DNA of 64,000 bases from Lustribacter sp965277075 (GTDB taxonomy: Bacteria; Vulcanimicrobiota; Vulcanimicrobiia; Vulcanimicrobiales; Vulcanimicrobiaceae). The stretch is taken from the NCBI GenBank assembly GCA_965277075.1, contig OZ255707.1:3286001-3350000 (forward strand). Reading direction: 5' to 3'. Within the stretch, counting starts at the first letter, position 1, and each line of letters begins with the position of its first letter. Under the pieces are notes generated by a model that saw only the letters and a list, made by a program, of their open reading frames with translations, was not told where the DNA came from and did not search any database. The position numbers and the translations under genes were made by a program. Positions 32,188 to 41,381 of this stretch are shown in pieces.

Positions 32188-34965
32188 TTACCGGGATCGC
32201 CCAAGGATACGGTCGAGCAACGATCCGTTGCGCGGGCGCTCGTGCTTCACGGCCGGTGCCGCCAGTCGCGCCTGGGCTGCGCGTTGACGTTCCGCTCGCG
32301 ATAACCGTTCCATATGCTCCTCGGCACGGCTGGCAAGGGTGGCTCGAAGCGCGCGTAGCTCGTTCCACGAACCATCCTCGCGTGTCGATATCGTAAAGAT
32401 TCTTTTCGGCACAACTGCTCGTTCCCGCAAATATCTGTCAGCGAGCATAACGACATTACGACGCTCCGCGACGGTTTCATTGTCGGCGATGCTATGCACG
32501 AACGTCATCGATTTGCCGAGCAACGCGAGCCGGCCGTACACGTCGAGCTCGCGATCGGAAAGTTGCCGTGAGAAGAGCGCAACGATTTCACTCGACGCGG
32601 CCGCCACGGCGCTTACGATCTCTTCCGCTAGGGGGAAACCGGAGTCGAACGCCGGTGCGTGCACGAGAACCAGCTCGCGCGGAAGGTCCCACGGCGTTTC
32701 GATCAAGATCGGCGTCCGGAGCGCCTCGTCGAGCATGACTTCAGCCGGTACCTCGTCCCATGCGGCGTCATCCGATAGTGCGTAGACGCGCGGCTGCGGA
32801 CCGTAGCGTACGTGAACGGGGAAACGCAGGTCGCCTTCGCCGTCCTCGTCGAGCAGCACGCGTGTCCCCGCGAGCGCGTTGATCAAGCTCGACTTGCCGC
32901 GTTTAAACGCGCCGATCACGGCGATGCGCCAGCGTTCGGGGCGCAGACCGTGCTCGTAGGTATCCGGATCGAAGCGGACGTCGTCGGCCGGTACGCGTTG
33001 TGTTCCGGCGTTCGAATCGAGCGGAACGTCGGCGTCGGCGGCTTCGCGGCGCTCGACCCGGCTCTCGCGTGCGAACGTTTCGCTGCGTGTTTCGATGCGC
33101 GTCGCGAGCGCCGCCGCATGTTGCGCGCGCACGGTGAGTTCGCCGGCCGCGGCCGCGCGATCCGGCACCGTCGCCTGCTGCTCGAGGGCGCGTTCGATCG
33201 CCCCGGCTGTCTCGCTGCGGACGCGCGCCGCGATGGCGGCGACGCGCTCGGCAAGACCCTCAGCGATGCGCTCGACCCGCCCGGCGATGTCGTCGACGAA
33301 CGCACCGACGTCGCCGTCGAACGACGCGTACAGGCCGGCGCTCATGTCGGCAATCAGTTCGCGCTTCATGTACGTGCCCGGCGGAGCCTTTGCAAAGCGC
33401 GATGCGATTGCGGTGACGAGCGAGACCGACGGACCGCCAAGGGCGTTCAGCACGATCGTGCCGCGTAAGCCGGTCTCGAGATCGACGCTCCAGGCGCCGC
33501 TCGTAGCGTCGACGTCGAACGCGCGCGCAGCGTCTTCGGTAATCGGCAGCCGTTCCGCGGCGACCGCCGCGAGCACCGGTGTGAGGCGCGTCCGGGCCCC
33601 GTCCTCGTCGACGATCGGAGCGATCGCGACTTTCGTTTCGTTGCGCAGCGTCTTGGCGGTGAGATCGGCGACGTCGCCCGCAAAGCGTCCCATCGCACTC
33701 GCCAGCGTTTCGTCGATGAGGATGTGCAGCTTTGCGCGGTCGCGCAGTCGCGCGATGTCCGCAGTGTCAAACGCGCGCGCGAGCGTGCGATGCAGCGCCC
33801 CGCGCATCGTTTCGCCGTGACCGACGAGATCGCGTCGCAAACCGGTGCCCGCGGCGCGAAGTTGCGTGCGTCCACGCGAGGCTGCGCTATCGACGCGTGC
33901 GAGCAGCGGTTCGAGTGCCGCGCGGTCGGCGACGAGGACGGACGGATCGGTTTCGAATGCCGCCGCGTCGAGCGCGAGCGCATCGGCCGCGCGGCTCGCG
34001 ATGCGTCGTGCTTCGGCCGCGGTGCGGCGCAGTCGCGACCGCCCGGTCGTGGCGACGAGTGAGGCGTCGAGCGCGGTGAGGAACTCCGGGAAACGGCTCT
34101 GCGCGATAAGATCGTCGTTGCCGGTCAGCCGGCCTTCGGCGAACTCGCGTGCGGAGAGCGGGAATACCGGCGTGCCGGGCGCGTGGATCGCCGCCTGCGC
34201 GATGATGCGCGCGGCTGCCGATTGCCACGCTTCGCGGCCGCTCTCGCCCATACGCCAGAGATCGATCTTCGTCTGCACGATGAAGATGCTCTCGATATAC
34301 CGTCGCACGATGCCGAGAAACGACGCGTCGCCGTCGGTGAACGGCTGTTGCGTGTCGATCAGGTAGAGCACGGCGTCCGCTCGGGGTAGATACGACAGCG
34401 TCGCGCGGCGGTGCGCCGGATTGATCGACGCGAGGCCAGGCGTATCGGCAACGACGAACCCGTTCTTGAGGAACGCCGACGTGACGCCCACCCGCACGAG
34501 CATTGGTGCATCGGCGACGTCGCCCGTCGCGTCGTGCAGCTTCGCTTCGTCGGCGACGGCGACGAAGCGCGAGAGCCGATCGATCGGGACGCGTTCTTCG
34601 CGCCCGCTCGCATAGTGCGCGGTCGCGATCTCATCATCCGCGTACGCGAGTTCGGTGATCGTCGCGGTCGACGGATTGATGTCGGTCGCAAGCAGTCCGG
34701 TGATGCGCGACGAGCCGGCGCGCTCTTCACGCGCGATCTTTCCGAGCAACGCGTTGAGCAAAAACGATTTGCCGCTCGAGAATTCCCCGACGACCGCCAG
34801 AACGAATCGGCCGTCGCGTAATCGCGTTGCCGTGCGTTCGAGTGCCACCATATCGTCCGCCGCCGCATGCCAGTGTGCGACATCACGGACGGAGGAGACC
34901 ATCTCGTCGACGAGACCCGCGATCTCATCGCGAGCGATCGCATAGCGGTCGAGACTACCGGGCAT
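32188..34965 (-). CDS. double-headed dynamin-like GTPase
   Basis: A 925-residue protein with two dynamin-type GTPase units in one chain. The first (residues about 50-300) is complete: P-loop GEFSSGKS at 60-67, NPSTATIT as switch I, ADTPGL as G3 and QTKID as G4. A long helical, coiled-coil-like region (about 310-650) follows. The second unit starts near 675 with P-loop GAFKRGKSS, but its G3 reads HAPAFD instead of DTPG and no clear G4 is seen, so it may not hydrolyse GTP. The plan resembles Bacillus DynA, where two fused dynamins act in membrane fusion and stress survival. The C terminus is basic (RAERQRAAQ, LLDRILGRSR). No partner dynamin gene is adjacent. Confidence 0.88.
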   Translation of the reverse strand: MPGSLDRYAIARDEIAGLVDEMVSSVRDVAHWHAAADDMVALERTATRLRDGRFVLAVVGEFSSGKSFLLNALLGKIAREERAGSSRITGLLATDINPSTATITELAYADDEIATAHYASGREERVPIDRLSRFVAVADEAKLHDATGDVADAPMLVRVGVTSAFLKNGFVVADTPGLASINPAHRRATLSYLPRADAVLYLIDTQQPFTDGDASFLGIVRRYIESIFIVQTKIDLWRMGESGREAWQSAAARIIAQAAIHAPGTPVFPLSAREFAEGRLTGNDDLIAQSRFPEFLTALDASLVATTGRSRLRRTAAEARRIASRAADALALDAAAFETDPSVLVADRAALEPLLARVDSAASRGRTQLRAAGTGLRRDLVGHGETMRGALHRTLARAFDTADIARLRDRAKLHILIDETLASAMGRFAGDVADLTAKTLRNETKVAIAPIVDEDGARTRLTPVLAAVAAERLPITEDAARAFDVDATSGAWSVDLETGLRGTIVLNALGGPSVSLVTAIASRFAKAPPGTYMKRELIADMSAGLYASFDGDVGAFVDDIAGRVERIAEGLAERVAAIAARVRSETAGAIERALEQQATVPDRAAAAGELTVRAQHAAALATRIETRSETFARESRVERREAADADVPLDSNAGTQRVPADDVRFDPDTYEHGLRPERWRIAVIGAFKRGKSSLINALAGTRVLLDEDGEGDLRFPVHVRYGPQPRVYALSDDAAWDEVPAEVMLDEALRTPILIETPWDLPRELVLVHAPAFDSGFPLAEEIVSAVAAASSEIVALFSRQLSDRELDVYGRLALLGKSMTFVHSIADNETVAERRNVVMLADRYLRERAVVPKRIFTISTREDGSWNELRALRATLASRAEEHMERLSRAERQRAAQARLAAPAVKHERPRNGSLLDRILGRSR

Positions 34966-35094
34966 CGCGTCGTGTACTTACGGCTGACGAATCGCGAAAC
35001 CTATGCTCGCCGGAAGTGCGCTAAATCTGTAGCGCTTCGTACCGATGTTGTAAATGCCGGGTCGAGGTGTCCCGGTCTCCATGGAGTGATCGAG

Positions 35095-36093
35095 ATGAAG
35101 CCGGGTGTTTACGGACTTCTCTTTTTTACAGCGTTCTCAATCGTTGCATGCGGCGGCGGCGGAGGAGGAAGCACATCCGGTGGGAGCAGTTCGTTGCCGA
35201 CGACCGTCAGCACAGTAACCCCGACCCCAACGCCGACCCCAACCGCCGCTCCGCCGCCGACCGCCCCACAGAATGTCAGCGGAACGGCGAATGAATACGT
35301 TTCGGGTGCGGCTCTGAACGGCTTCACCGTGACGATCGGAGCGGTCCCGAACGGATCGACGTGTAGCAGCCTGCAAACAGCGACCGCGAACCCATGTGGC
35401 GCGCCCGCCTCGCCACAGCCGACGGTCACGACGAGTGCAAGCGGCACATTCTCGGTTGCAGTTCCGGCGCCCGGCACGTATATGCTCACGATCGGCAAGG
35501 ATAACACGTACGCGACCCTTCACCGAACAGTGACGGTCGGGAACGCGGCACTCGCTCTCGGGATCGTGAAAGTGGCCGCGTTGAGTGCCGACGAACAAGC
35601 ATGGCTCGTTGACGTGAATAATCAGCGCGCTACCGTCTCGTTTCCGGCATCATATGCGAATCTTAGCGTGGACGAATATGCCGAAGAACAAGCACGGCAG
35701 TGGGCGCGGGATGCCGCTTCCGGAAAGACCCCCTACGGAGATGGCGGATATTCTCTGTATCAAGCCGGATATGGAGCTTCCGCTGGCAGTATGTACGGCG
35801 CGGCTGGAGTCCTCGATGAAGTTCTGAGTTCCGCCCTTCCTCCGGTATTTGTTGTAGCTGACACGGCGTGGATGGGTGAAAAAGCCAATTGCCCTAGTGG
35901 GAATTGGCAGCTTTGCATTTTTGCGAACAATACCGGTCACTATATCAACATCTCGAACACGAACACCGTGTGGATCGGGCTTGGTGAGTTTCCGACCCTT
36001 TCGCCGTCTCAATTCGGCTTTTACAATCTCATGTTGATCGAAAATACGGGTTCCTCCGGTCCCGCCGCAATATTTAGAGCCAGAGCGTACTAA
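35095..36093 (+). CDS. lipoprotein with C-terminal CAP/SCP-like domain
   Basis: A 332-residue exported protein. The signal ends in the lipobox SIVAC (Cys19), followed by a Gly run, a Ser/Thr segment and a (TP)n-rich linker up to about residue 60. Next comes a beta-sandwich-like carboxypeptidase-regulatory region (about 65-160), then a CAP-like domain (WLVDVNNQRA, DEYAEEQARQWARDAASG, GHYINISNTNTVWIGLG). The ATG has a GGAG site 10 bases upstream. Its base composition is lower in GC than the window, as in the end of the neighbouring pilin-like gene. It is divergent from the dynamin. Confidence 0.75.
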   Translation: MKPGVYGLLFFTAFSIVACGGGGGGSTSGGSSSLPTTVSTVTPTPTPTPTAAPPPTAPQNVSGTANEYVSGAALNGFTVTIGAVPNGSTCSSLQTATANPCGAPASPQPTVTTSASGTFSVAVPAPGTYMLTIGKDNTYATLHRTVTVGNAALALGIVKVAALSADEQAWLVDVNNQRATVSFPASYANLSVDEYAEEQARQWARDAASGKTPYGDGGYSLYQAGYGASAGSMYGAAGVLDEVLSSALPPVFVVADTAWMGEKANCPSGNWQLCIFANNTGHYINISNTNTVWIGLGEFPTLSPSQFGFYNLMLIENTGSSGPAAIFRARAY

Positions 36094-36111
36094 GCTTAAA
36101 CTTGGCCTTTG

Positions 36112-37275
36112 TTACAGACAATAGGTGTCGACACCGTCAACTCTTCCGGTGCCGCTTCCCGTATCAGTAGCGATAGCAAACAGCTCTGAAAAGTTTAAAA
36201 TGCCGGAGCTAATTACGTTTCCATCGAATTGAACATGTATTAGGCCAGGCCAAGCCGAGCCGTTGAAATTTAGATGTGGCATTCCGTCTGTCGGATTGGA
36301 ACAGCTCCACACGTATGTTCCCGCAGCGGGCGGTGGCACGACGGATCCGTCAATGAGCAACGCGAATTGCGATTCACTTATTACGGTTAGATCCTGTTGC
36401 GTCGGCCCAGTTAGTGCTGACCAAATCTGGATTTCGACGACTTCTGCCTTACAATTTGGAGGCAGACCCTGGTAGCCAGATGAGCATCCCGGAGTCGGTA
36501 CATTCCCCGGGGTCGGGCTTGATGTTGGCGTTGGCGGCGGCGCTGTTGGCGGATCGGGGGTGGGTGTAAATGTTGGTGCCGGGGTTGGTGTATCGCAGAC
36601 ATTGGGTTGCGTTGTGTCGGGTGTGTAGCCCGGTGGGCATGTTGCGGTGAACGGCGGGAGCGTCGCGGTGCAGCTTTGCGCCGGCGGACACGTTCCCGGC
36701 GCGTATGGAGCCGGCGTAATCGCGGCTGCGGGCGGAATTGCGACGGGCGGTGGGAGCGCCGTGAGTGAGAGGGTGCACGGCACGGCGACGGTTTGCTTTT
36801 GTTTCTCGTAGGCGAACGCTAACGTGAACGCGCCGCCGGGCGGGCACGAACGTTGCGTGAAGATCGTGTCGGCCGGCTTGAAGTTCTGATATCCGGTGAC
36901 GCTGCCGCGGCTGTCGATGCGGAACGCAAAACCCGGTGATCCGAGCGGCGCTGCCGTTTCCGCAACCGTCACGGTGCTGTCGTACGTCGGGCCGCTGACG
37001 GCCGCGAACGCCGCATCGCCCGGCACTTGACGGTACACGCGCGCGGTATAGCCCGACGCGGAAGGCGTGAACACGAGCGTCGCTTCGCTAAATGCAACGG
37101 CGGTCGAACGTGCTTCGTGAAACGCGGCATCGACATCGCGAACGGCTGACGCGACAGCCGGCGACGGGCCGGCGAGGAAAAACGTTCCGACGGTTGCGAC
37201 GACGACGGCGATCATGCCGACGACGACGAGCAGCTCGATTAGCGTAAAGCCCGCCTCTTCGCGCGATGGTCGCAT
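36112..37275 (-). CDS. prepilin-like protein with proline-linked C-terminal domain
   Basis: A 387-residue type IV pilin/pseudopilin-like protein. The prepilin peptidase site is EEAG|FTLIELLVVVG (cleavage after Gly9), followed by the usual helix and a beta domain up to about residue 170. A Pro/Thr-rich linker (about 180-265, with many TP and PT pairs and a few Cys) leads to a distinct C-terminal domain (about 270-387). Such a modular C terminus is unusual for a minor pilin and suggests a tip adhesin or sensor. The linker resembles that of the neighbouring CAP lipoprotein. It is divergent from three more pilin-like genes. Confidence 0.85.
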   Translation of the reverse strand: MRPSREEAGFTLIELLVVVGMIAVVVATVGTFFLAGPSPAVASAVRDVDAAFHEARSTAVAFSEATLVFTPSASGYTARVYRQVPGDAAFAAVSGPTYDSTVTVAETAAPLGSPGFAFRIDSRGSVTGYQNFKPADTIFTQRSCPPGGAFTLAFAYEKQKQTVAVPCTLSLTALPPPVAIPPAAAITPAPYAPGTCPPAQSCTATLPPFTATCPPGYTPDTTQPNVCDTPTPAPTFTPTPDPPTAPPPTPTSSPTPGNVPTPGCSSGYQGLPPNCKAEVVEIQIWSALTGPTQQDLTVISESQFALLIDGSVVPPPAAGTYVWSCSNPTDGMPHLNFNGSAWPGLIHVQFDGNVISSGILNFSELFAIATDTGSGTGRVDGVDTYCL

Positions 37276-37351
37276 ACCCGCCGTTGTGCCCGCTGCGTCA
37301 AACCGGCATTCGCCGAACTACCAACGTCCGACGTTGGGCACTTGCGATCAC

Positions 37352-38422
37352 GTGGTGCCGGTCGATGTGCGCGCAGATGACGGATTCACGTTGGTCGAAG
37401 TGCTCGTAGCAACAGCGATTTTTGTCTTCGTCGCCGTTGCCGGGTTCGAGACATTGCGACAACTCGGCCTCGGCGTCGGTCTCTTAGCGCAACGCGCCGG
37501 TTCGGCCGCCAGCCTGACTACCGCTCTCGGCCAGCTGCGCGCCGACGCCGTGTCGGCGACGGCGATATGGACGCCGAACGCGCCGTGCGGAGCCGCCGTT
37601 TCGATGATGCGTCGGGACGCTGCGGGCACGTCGTTCACGACCTACGTCGCCCGCGAGCACACGGTGATGCGCGCGACCGCGCCCGGACCGATCAATCCGT
37701 GCGATCCAACGCTTGCGCTCGACACGGTGCTGACGGCCGTGCCGAGTGTTGCCGTGACGAGCATCCCGGTCAGCGCATTGGCGACGCACGTCGATCCGGT
37801 CAATGGAAACAGCGACGGCGGTCTCGTTCGCAGCGGCGCGCCGGCGATCGCGGTCGACGCGCACGAGCACGATTACGACGGATCGCAGGTGCTCGCCGGC
37901 AACGCGGTCGTGGAAGTCACGATCGACGCGGACCCGGCTCAAGCGACGATCGATCTGATTGCCGGCAATCGTCCGAGCGGATACACGAACGTCCTTTCAT
38001 ACGCGTGTGGCGCGCGCTGCGCCGCCAACAGCGTATTTCCCGAAATCGCGAGCCTCGACTTCACCACGTGCACGATGAGCGCGCCGGACTTGCCGGATAC
38101 AACCGCATTTTATACGCCGAGCGCGACGGGTATCGGCGCGGCCGGCCGTATCGTGACGACCGCCTACGCGGTGCACTTGCGGTATGCATACACGTTCGGC
38201 GGCAGCACGTCGGCGCCGCTCACCGTGTACCGCGTCGGACCGACCGTGACGTGGCCGGCAGCAGCGAATCTGAGCGACGCGTATCCAGCTGACTACAGCA
38301 GCAATGCCGTGCGTTCGACCGGCCCGGCGACGCTCGCCGCACTCTTCGGACCGCCGCCGAACCTGGCAACGAACGGAACGATCTGCGCCGGGATGAACGC
38401 GGAGCTCGATTTCCGTGGCTGA
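37352..38422 (+). CDS. prepilin-like protein (PilW/GspJ type)
   Basis: A minor-pilin-like protein of about 356 residues. After a short leader comes the cleavage site DDG|FTLVEVLVATAIFVF with a Glu at mature position 5, then a large extracellular beta-rich part. Starts at GTG 37352, 37355 or 37367 all give a proper leader; none has a strong ribosome binding site. It overlaps the next pilin-like gene by eight bases, so they form an operon, probably for a pilus tip complex or a type II secretion-like pseudopilus. Confidence 0.8.
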   Translation: MVPVDVRADDGFTLVEVLVATAIFVFVAVAGFETLRQLGLGVGLLAQRAGSAASLTTALGQLRADAVSATAIWTPNAPCGAAVSMMRRDAAGTSFTTYVAREHTVMRATAPGPINPCDPTLALDTVLTAVPSVAVTSIPVSALATHVDPVNGNSDGGLVRSGAPAIAVDAHEHDYDGSQVLAGNAVVEVTIDADPAQATIDLIAGNRPSGYTNVLSYACGARCAANSVFPEIASLDFTTCTMSAPDLPDTTAFYTPSATGIGAAGRIVTTAYAVHLRYAYTFGGSTSAPLTVYRVGPTVTWPAAANLSDAYPADYSSNAVRSTGPATLAALFGPPPNLATNGTICAGMNAELDFRG

Positions 38423-38921
38423 CGCGCGGGATTCAGAAGCGGGATTCAGCCTGATCGAAGTGCTCGTGTGCGTGGCGCTGACGGTCGCCGCATGCGTGTC
38501 CGCGCTCAGCGTACTGCCGACGCTCGCGCATGCATCGCAAGGCGACGTCTTGCGCGATGCTGCCACGAACGCGGGCGAGATCGCGATCGAACGAGCGCGT
38601 GCAGCGGCGGCGTATTATCCGGCAACGGGATATCGCCCGAATCACAGCTACGCGTTGAACGCGTCGTCGACATACGTTGCCGCAGCGCACGTTCATCACG
38701 CGTATTGCGGTGCGCTCGTCGCGACGACCGACGTTTCGCTCGCGGTCACGTCGGCGTACGACGTCGCCTCCGACACGGTCGCGGTGACCGTCCGGTACCC
38801 GCGCAATCCGTGCGATCCCACCGTGCAAGACAGCGTCGTGCTCGATGCGCAACTCGCACCGTCGGCGTTCATACCCGGGACCACGATCGCAACGCCGATC
38901 GACGACGTCTCGCGACAATAA
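38415..38921 (+). CDS. prepilin-like protein (PilV/GspI type)
   Basis: A 168-residue protein with a prepilin site EAG|FSLIEVLVCVALTVA (cleavage after Gly10, Glu at mature position 5), then a small extracellular domain with a pair of cysteines (around AYCGA and RNPCDP). Starts at GTG 38415 inside the end of the previous gene. The next gene begins one base after its stop. Confidence 0.85.
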   Translation: MADARDSEAGFSLIEVLVCVALTVAACVSALSVLPTLAHASQGDVLRDAATNAGEIAIERARAAAAYYPATGYRPNHSYALNASSTYVAAAHVHHAYCGALVATTDVSLAVTSAYDVASDTVAVTVRYPRNPCDPTVQDSVVLDAQLAPSAFIPGTTIATPIDDVSRQ

Positions 38922-38922
38922 C

Positions 38923-39696
38923 GTGCTTGCTCAAACGCTGTTCCTCGTCGCGATGATTGCGATCTTCGCGACATCGGCGGTCGCCGGCATCGCGGGTTAC
39001 GCACGCGCCGAAACGGCGACCTCCGCACGCGCGTTGATCGCACCGGCGATCGCGACGGCGGTTGCGCGCTACGAGGCGACCGTCGTCGCGCCGGCAATCG
39101 CGGCGGCTTTTCAAAGCGGAGACGGCAGCGCAGCGCCGCTCGCCGACGTCGCACTCAACGGCGCGCAGGCGTGGTCGACGCAGCGTTACGTGCTTGGCCC
39201 GAATGCACCGTCGCCGCTCGCGGCAGTCGTCACGATCGTTCCGACCTCCACGACCGTTCCGGCGTGTCTTCCGGGCGGTGCGCCCGCGAACGCAGGCTCG
39301 GATGTCGAAGTCAACGGCCAATGTTCGGCGTTCGTGCAAGAATCGAGATTGTCGCTGGTCGTCACGGCCGACGCCGGTCCGCCGGCGGGTGCAAACGCCG
39401 TGACGCCGATGGCGCACGGCCGTGACACGGTGACGTTACGTCTCTTCGGGCAAGCGCCGTATGTGACGATCGCCGGCGTGAAAGCCGACGCGGCGCCGGG
39501 CGACGCCCACGAAGGCGATAGCGGCGGATACGGCAACGCAACCGGCGCCTTCGGTCCCGCGGCCGGCGGCGGCGACACGACGATCCATGTGATCTATGCG
39601 TGCACGCCCGCGGAGGGCGACTGCAGCGCGAGCAATCCGCAGCCGGCCGATCAGCCGACGTCGCTGCCGTGGACGAACGGTAACACGGCGCCGTGA
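38923..39696 (+). CDS. membrane-anchored extracellular protein of the pilin-like operon
   Basis: A 257-residue protein with an N-terminal helix (about residues 4-26, LFLVAMIAIFATSAVAGIAG) but no Gly-Phe prepilin site, then a large extracellular Ala-, Gly- and Thr-rich domain. Its place, last in a run of pilin-like genes, recalls PilX-type minor pilins, but the family is not established. GTG start one base after the upstream stop. Its end overlaps the convergent hydrolase gene by 46 bases. Confidence 0.7.
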   Translation: MLAQTLFLVAMIAIFATSAVAGIAGYARAETATSARALIAPAIATAVARYEATVVAPAIAAAFQSGDGSAAPLADVALNGAQAWSTQRYVLGPNAPSPLAAVVTIVPTSTTVPACLPGGAPANAGSDVEVNGQCSAFVQESRLSLVVTADAGPPAGANAVTPMAHGRDTVTLRLFGQAPYVTIAGVKADAAPGDAHEGDSGGYGNATGAFGPAAGGGDTTIHVIYACTPAEGDCSASNPQPADQPTSLPWTNGNTAP

Positions 39697-40655
39697 CCGA
39701 GGAACGCTTCGATCGCGTCGCGCGCGGCGCCGGCTTCTTCCTCGTGCGGCAGCAGGCCCGAGTCCGGAAAGGTCACGAGCTTTCCGTGTTGCGCGAGTTT
39801 GAGAAACTCGCCCGCGTTTGCCAATGGTGAAACCGACGGTGTCTGCTCGCCCCAGCCGATGAGCGTCGGCGCCTCCACGAACGGAAGATCGCGCGCGACG
39901 TTACAATTCAGCAAACCGCCCACGAAGTGTGCCGGAACGTAACGCGCCCCGCTCTGATGCGTGACGGCGTAGTAGTGGTCGACGATCTCCGGCGTTACGC
40001 TGTCCTTTGATGCGTACGACTGGTGCTCGAGAAACCAACGCAGCGACGGTCGCGAGGCGAGCGCGTTGAAGAGTGCCTCGCCGAGCAACGGCGAGCGGAA
40101 CGTCGCGGCGACGGCGAGCTGCGCGCCCTTCGGCGGTTCGTCGAGCACGCCGCCGAGGCCGGTGGGACAGAAGACGACGAGATGTTTGACGCGATCGTTC
40201 GCGCGCGCGGCCGCTCGAATCGCGAACGCGCCGCCGAGCGACGAGCCGATGAGCGTCGTCGGTTCGGTTCCGAACTCGTTGAGTGCGTCGACGATCTGTT
40301 CGGTGAAGAGTTCGGCCGAGTAGTTGAGGTTCGGCCGCGCGGAAAGTCCGCATCCGAGCAAATCGATCGCGACCACGCGATGGCGTTCGGCAAGTAGCGG
40401 AAAGAGCTTACGGAATTCATACGACGATGCACCCGCGTAGATGCCGTGCACGAGAAGAATGAGCGGTCCGCCACCGGCTTCGGTGGCGAATACTTCGTAA
40501 CCACGCCACGTCCACGGCCGCAGCGTTCCGCCGAGCGCGTTGTCGGGAAGCCTACCGCCGCGGAGACCGCGATTCAGGGCCGCGAGCGCTCCGGTGACCC
40601 CGGCGCCGGCGGCCAGCGGCCGAATTAGCTTCTTCAACTTCGAGCTCCCTTCCAT
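39651..40655 (-). CDS. alpha/beta-fold hydrolase
   Basis: A 334-residue serine hydrolase: oxyanion motif LLVHGIYAG (about residues 67-75), AIDLLGCGLS, nucleophile elbow GSSLGG (Ser139), and a C-terminal His in LLPHEEE. A hydrophobic N-terminal stretch (about 10-30) might anchor it to the membrane. Its HG...AIDLLG...S layout is close to plant and cyanobacterial-type hydrolases, some acting on chlorophyll esters; in a probable phototroph this is worth noting but not proven. Substrate unknown. Confidence 0.85.
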   Translation of the reverse strand: MEGSSKLKKLIRPLAAGAGVTGALAALNRGLRGGRLPDNALGGTLRPWTWRGYEVFATEAGGGPLILLVHGIYAGASSYEFRKLFPLLAERHRVVAIDLLGCGLSARPNLNYSAELFTEQIVDALNEFGTEPTTLIGSSLGGAFAIRAAARANDRVKHLVVFCPTGLGGVLDEPPKGAQLAVAATFRSPLLGEALFNALASRPSLRWFLEHQSYASKDSVTPEIVDHYYAVTHQSGARYVPAHFVGGLLNCNVARDLPFVEAPTLIGWGEQTPSVSPLANAGEFLKLAQHGKLVTFPDSGLLPHEEEAGAARDAIEAFLGHGAVLPFVHGSDVG

Positions 40656-40725
40656 CAGATCATACGCTGCTCCTCAGCCGAAGGTTCGCAAGGAGCATCA
40701 CGACCGCACGTGGCAGAGCAATCAC

Positions 40726-41154
40726 GTGCTACGTTGCGCTGTAGTTGTCACAGCGGCCGCCCTCGCGGCAAGCCTGATGGGCGCCGTCGCCGCCGCAGCC
40801 GCGGACGCACCTGGCGCGGCCTGCATGCTCGCCACCGGCGAGCCGATCGTCCTGCGTTCGAGCGATTTTGATCCGGACGTTCTCGTCTGGGATTCGCGCC
40901 AGCGCGCAATCGATTATGCCGGCGGGAACGTGCACAGTGCGACCGATGTGCTCAACCACACGATGCTCTCGAAGCCCGGCACCCGGGCGGTCGTCATCGC
41001 CTGCATCGCCGCAACCGTCAGACCGAGATATACCAGCGACATTTTGGACACGGTCGGCGTGAAGATCACCTGGGGCCCGAATCGAGGCCGTTACGGCTGG
41101 GTCACCTCCGACGACGTTCGCGGCTCGCACACGGCGCAGGCATCTCCTCCCTAA
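40726..41154 (+). CDS. small secreted protein of unknown function
   Basis: A 142-residue exported protein with a signal peptide (residues about 1-27, cleavage near AAAAAADAP) and a mature domain of about 110 residues holding two cysteines (ACML, IACIAA) that could pair. The family is not recognised. The start is uncertain: GTG at 40726 gives the best signal peptide, while the better ribosome binding site (AAGGAG at 40690-40695) has no in-frame start behind it. Confidence 0.6.
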   Translation: MLRCAVVVTAAALAASLMGAVAAAAADAPGAACMLATGEPIVLRSSDFDPDVLVWDSRQRAIDYAGGNVHSATDVLNHTMLSKPGTRAVVIACIAATVRPRYTSDILDTVGVKITWGPNRGRYGWVTSDDVRGSHTAQASPP

Positions 41155-41242
41155 ATCCGCCCTGCAAATTCGCCATATGCATAGCCCAAGCAGCGGCTAG
41201 CACGACGGTTGGTGAATGATTGTCTCGGCTTTGAAACGCTAC

Positions 41243-41260
41243 GCTTAAGGTGTAGATAAG
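41243..41260 (+). promoter_or_regulatory. bipartite motif GCTTAAGG-N6-TAAG upstream of porin gene
   Basis: GCTTAAGG, six bases, TAAG, about 120 bases before the porin start. The identical arrangement occurs at 50691-50708 before a TonB receptor gene. A sigma-70-like pair (TTGAAA at 41231, TAGATA at 41253, 16-base gap) overlaps it. It could be a regulator site or part of a promoter class for outer-membrane genes. The remaining 41155-41381 gap also has a hairpin (AGTCCG/CGGACT, 41267-41285). Confidence 0.45.
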
Positions 41261-41381
41261 CCGGGCAGTCCGCCATTGTCGGACTGGCCACGTTGCATAT
41301 CCCGTTCGATTGAAAAAACCGGCGCCTGCCAAGGCGGTGGTGTCATTTCGTGATCGGACGAGCTTCTATGAAAAGGATACC

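Noticed and set aside
35190..35260. Repetitive CCGAC/CCAAC-type stretch as a possible CRISPR or tandem array
   Set aside because: It encodes a (TP)n linker in the lipoprotein; period is six bases and no spacers exist. No CRISPR array is in the window.
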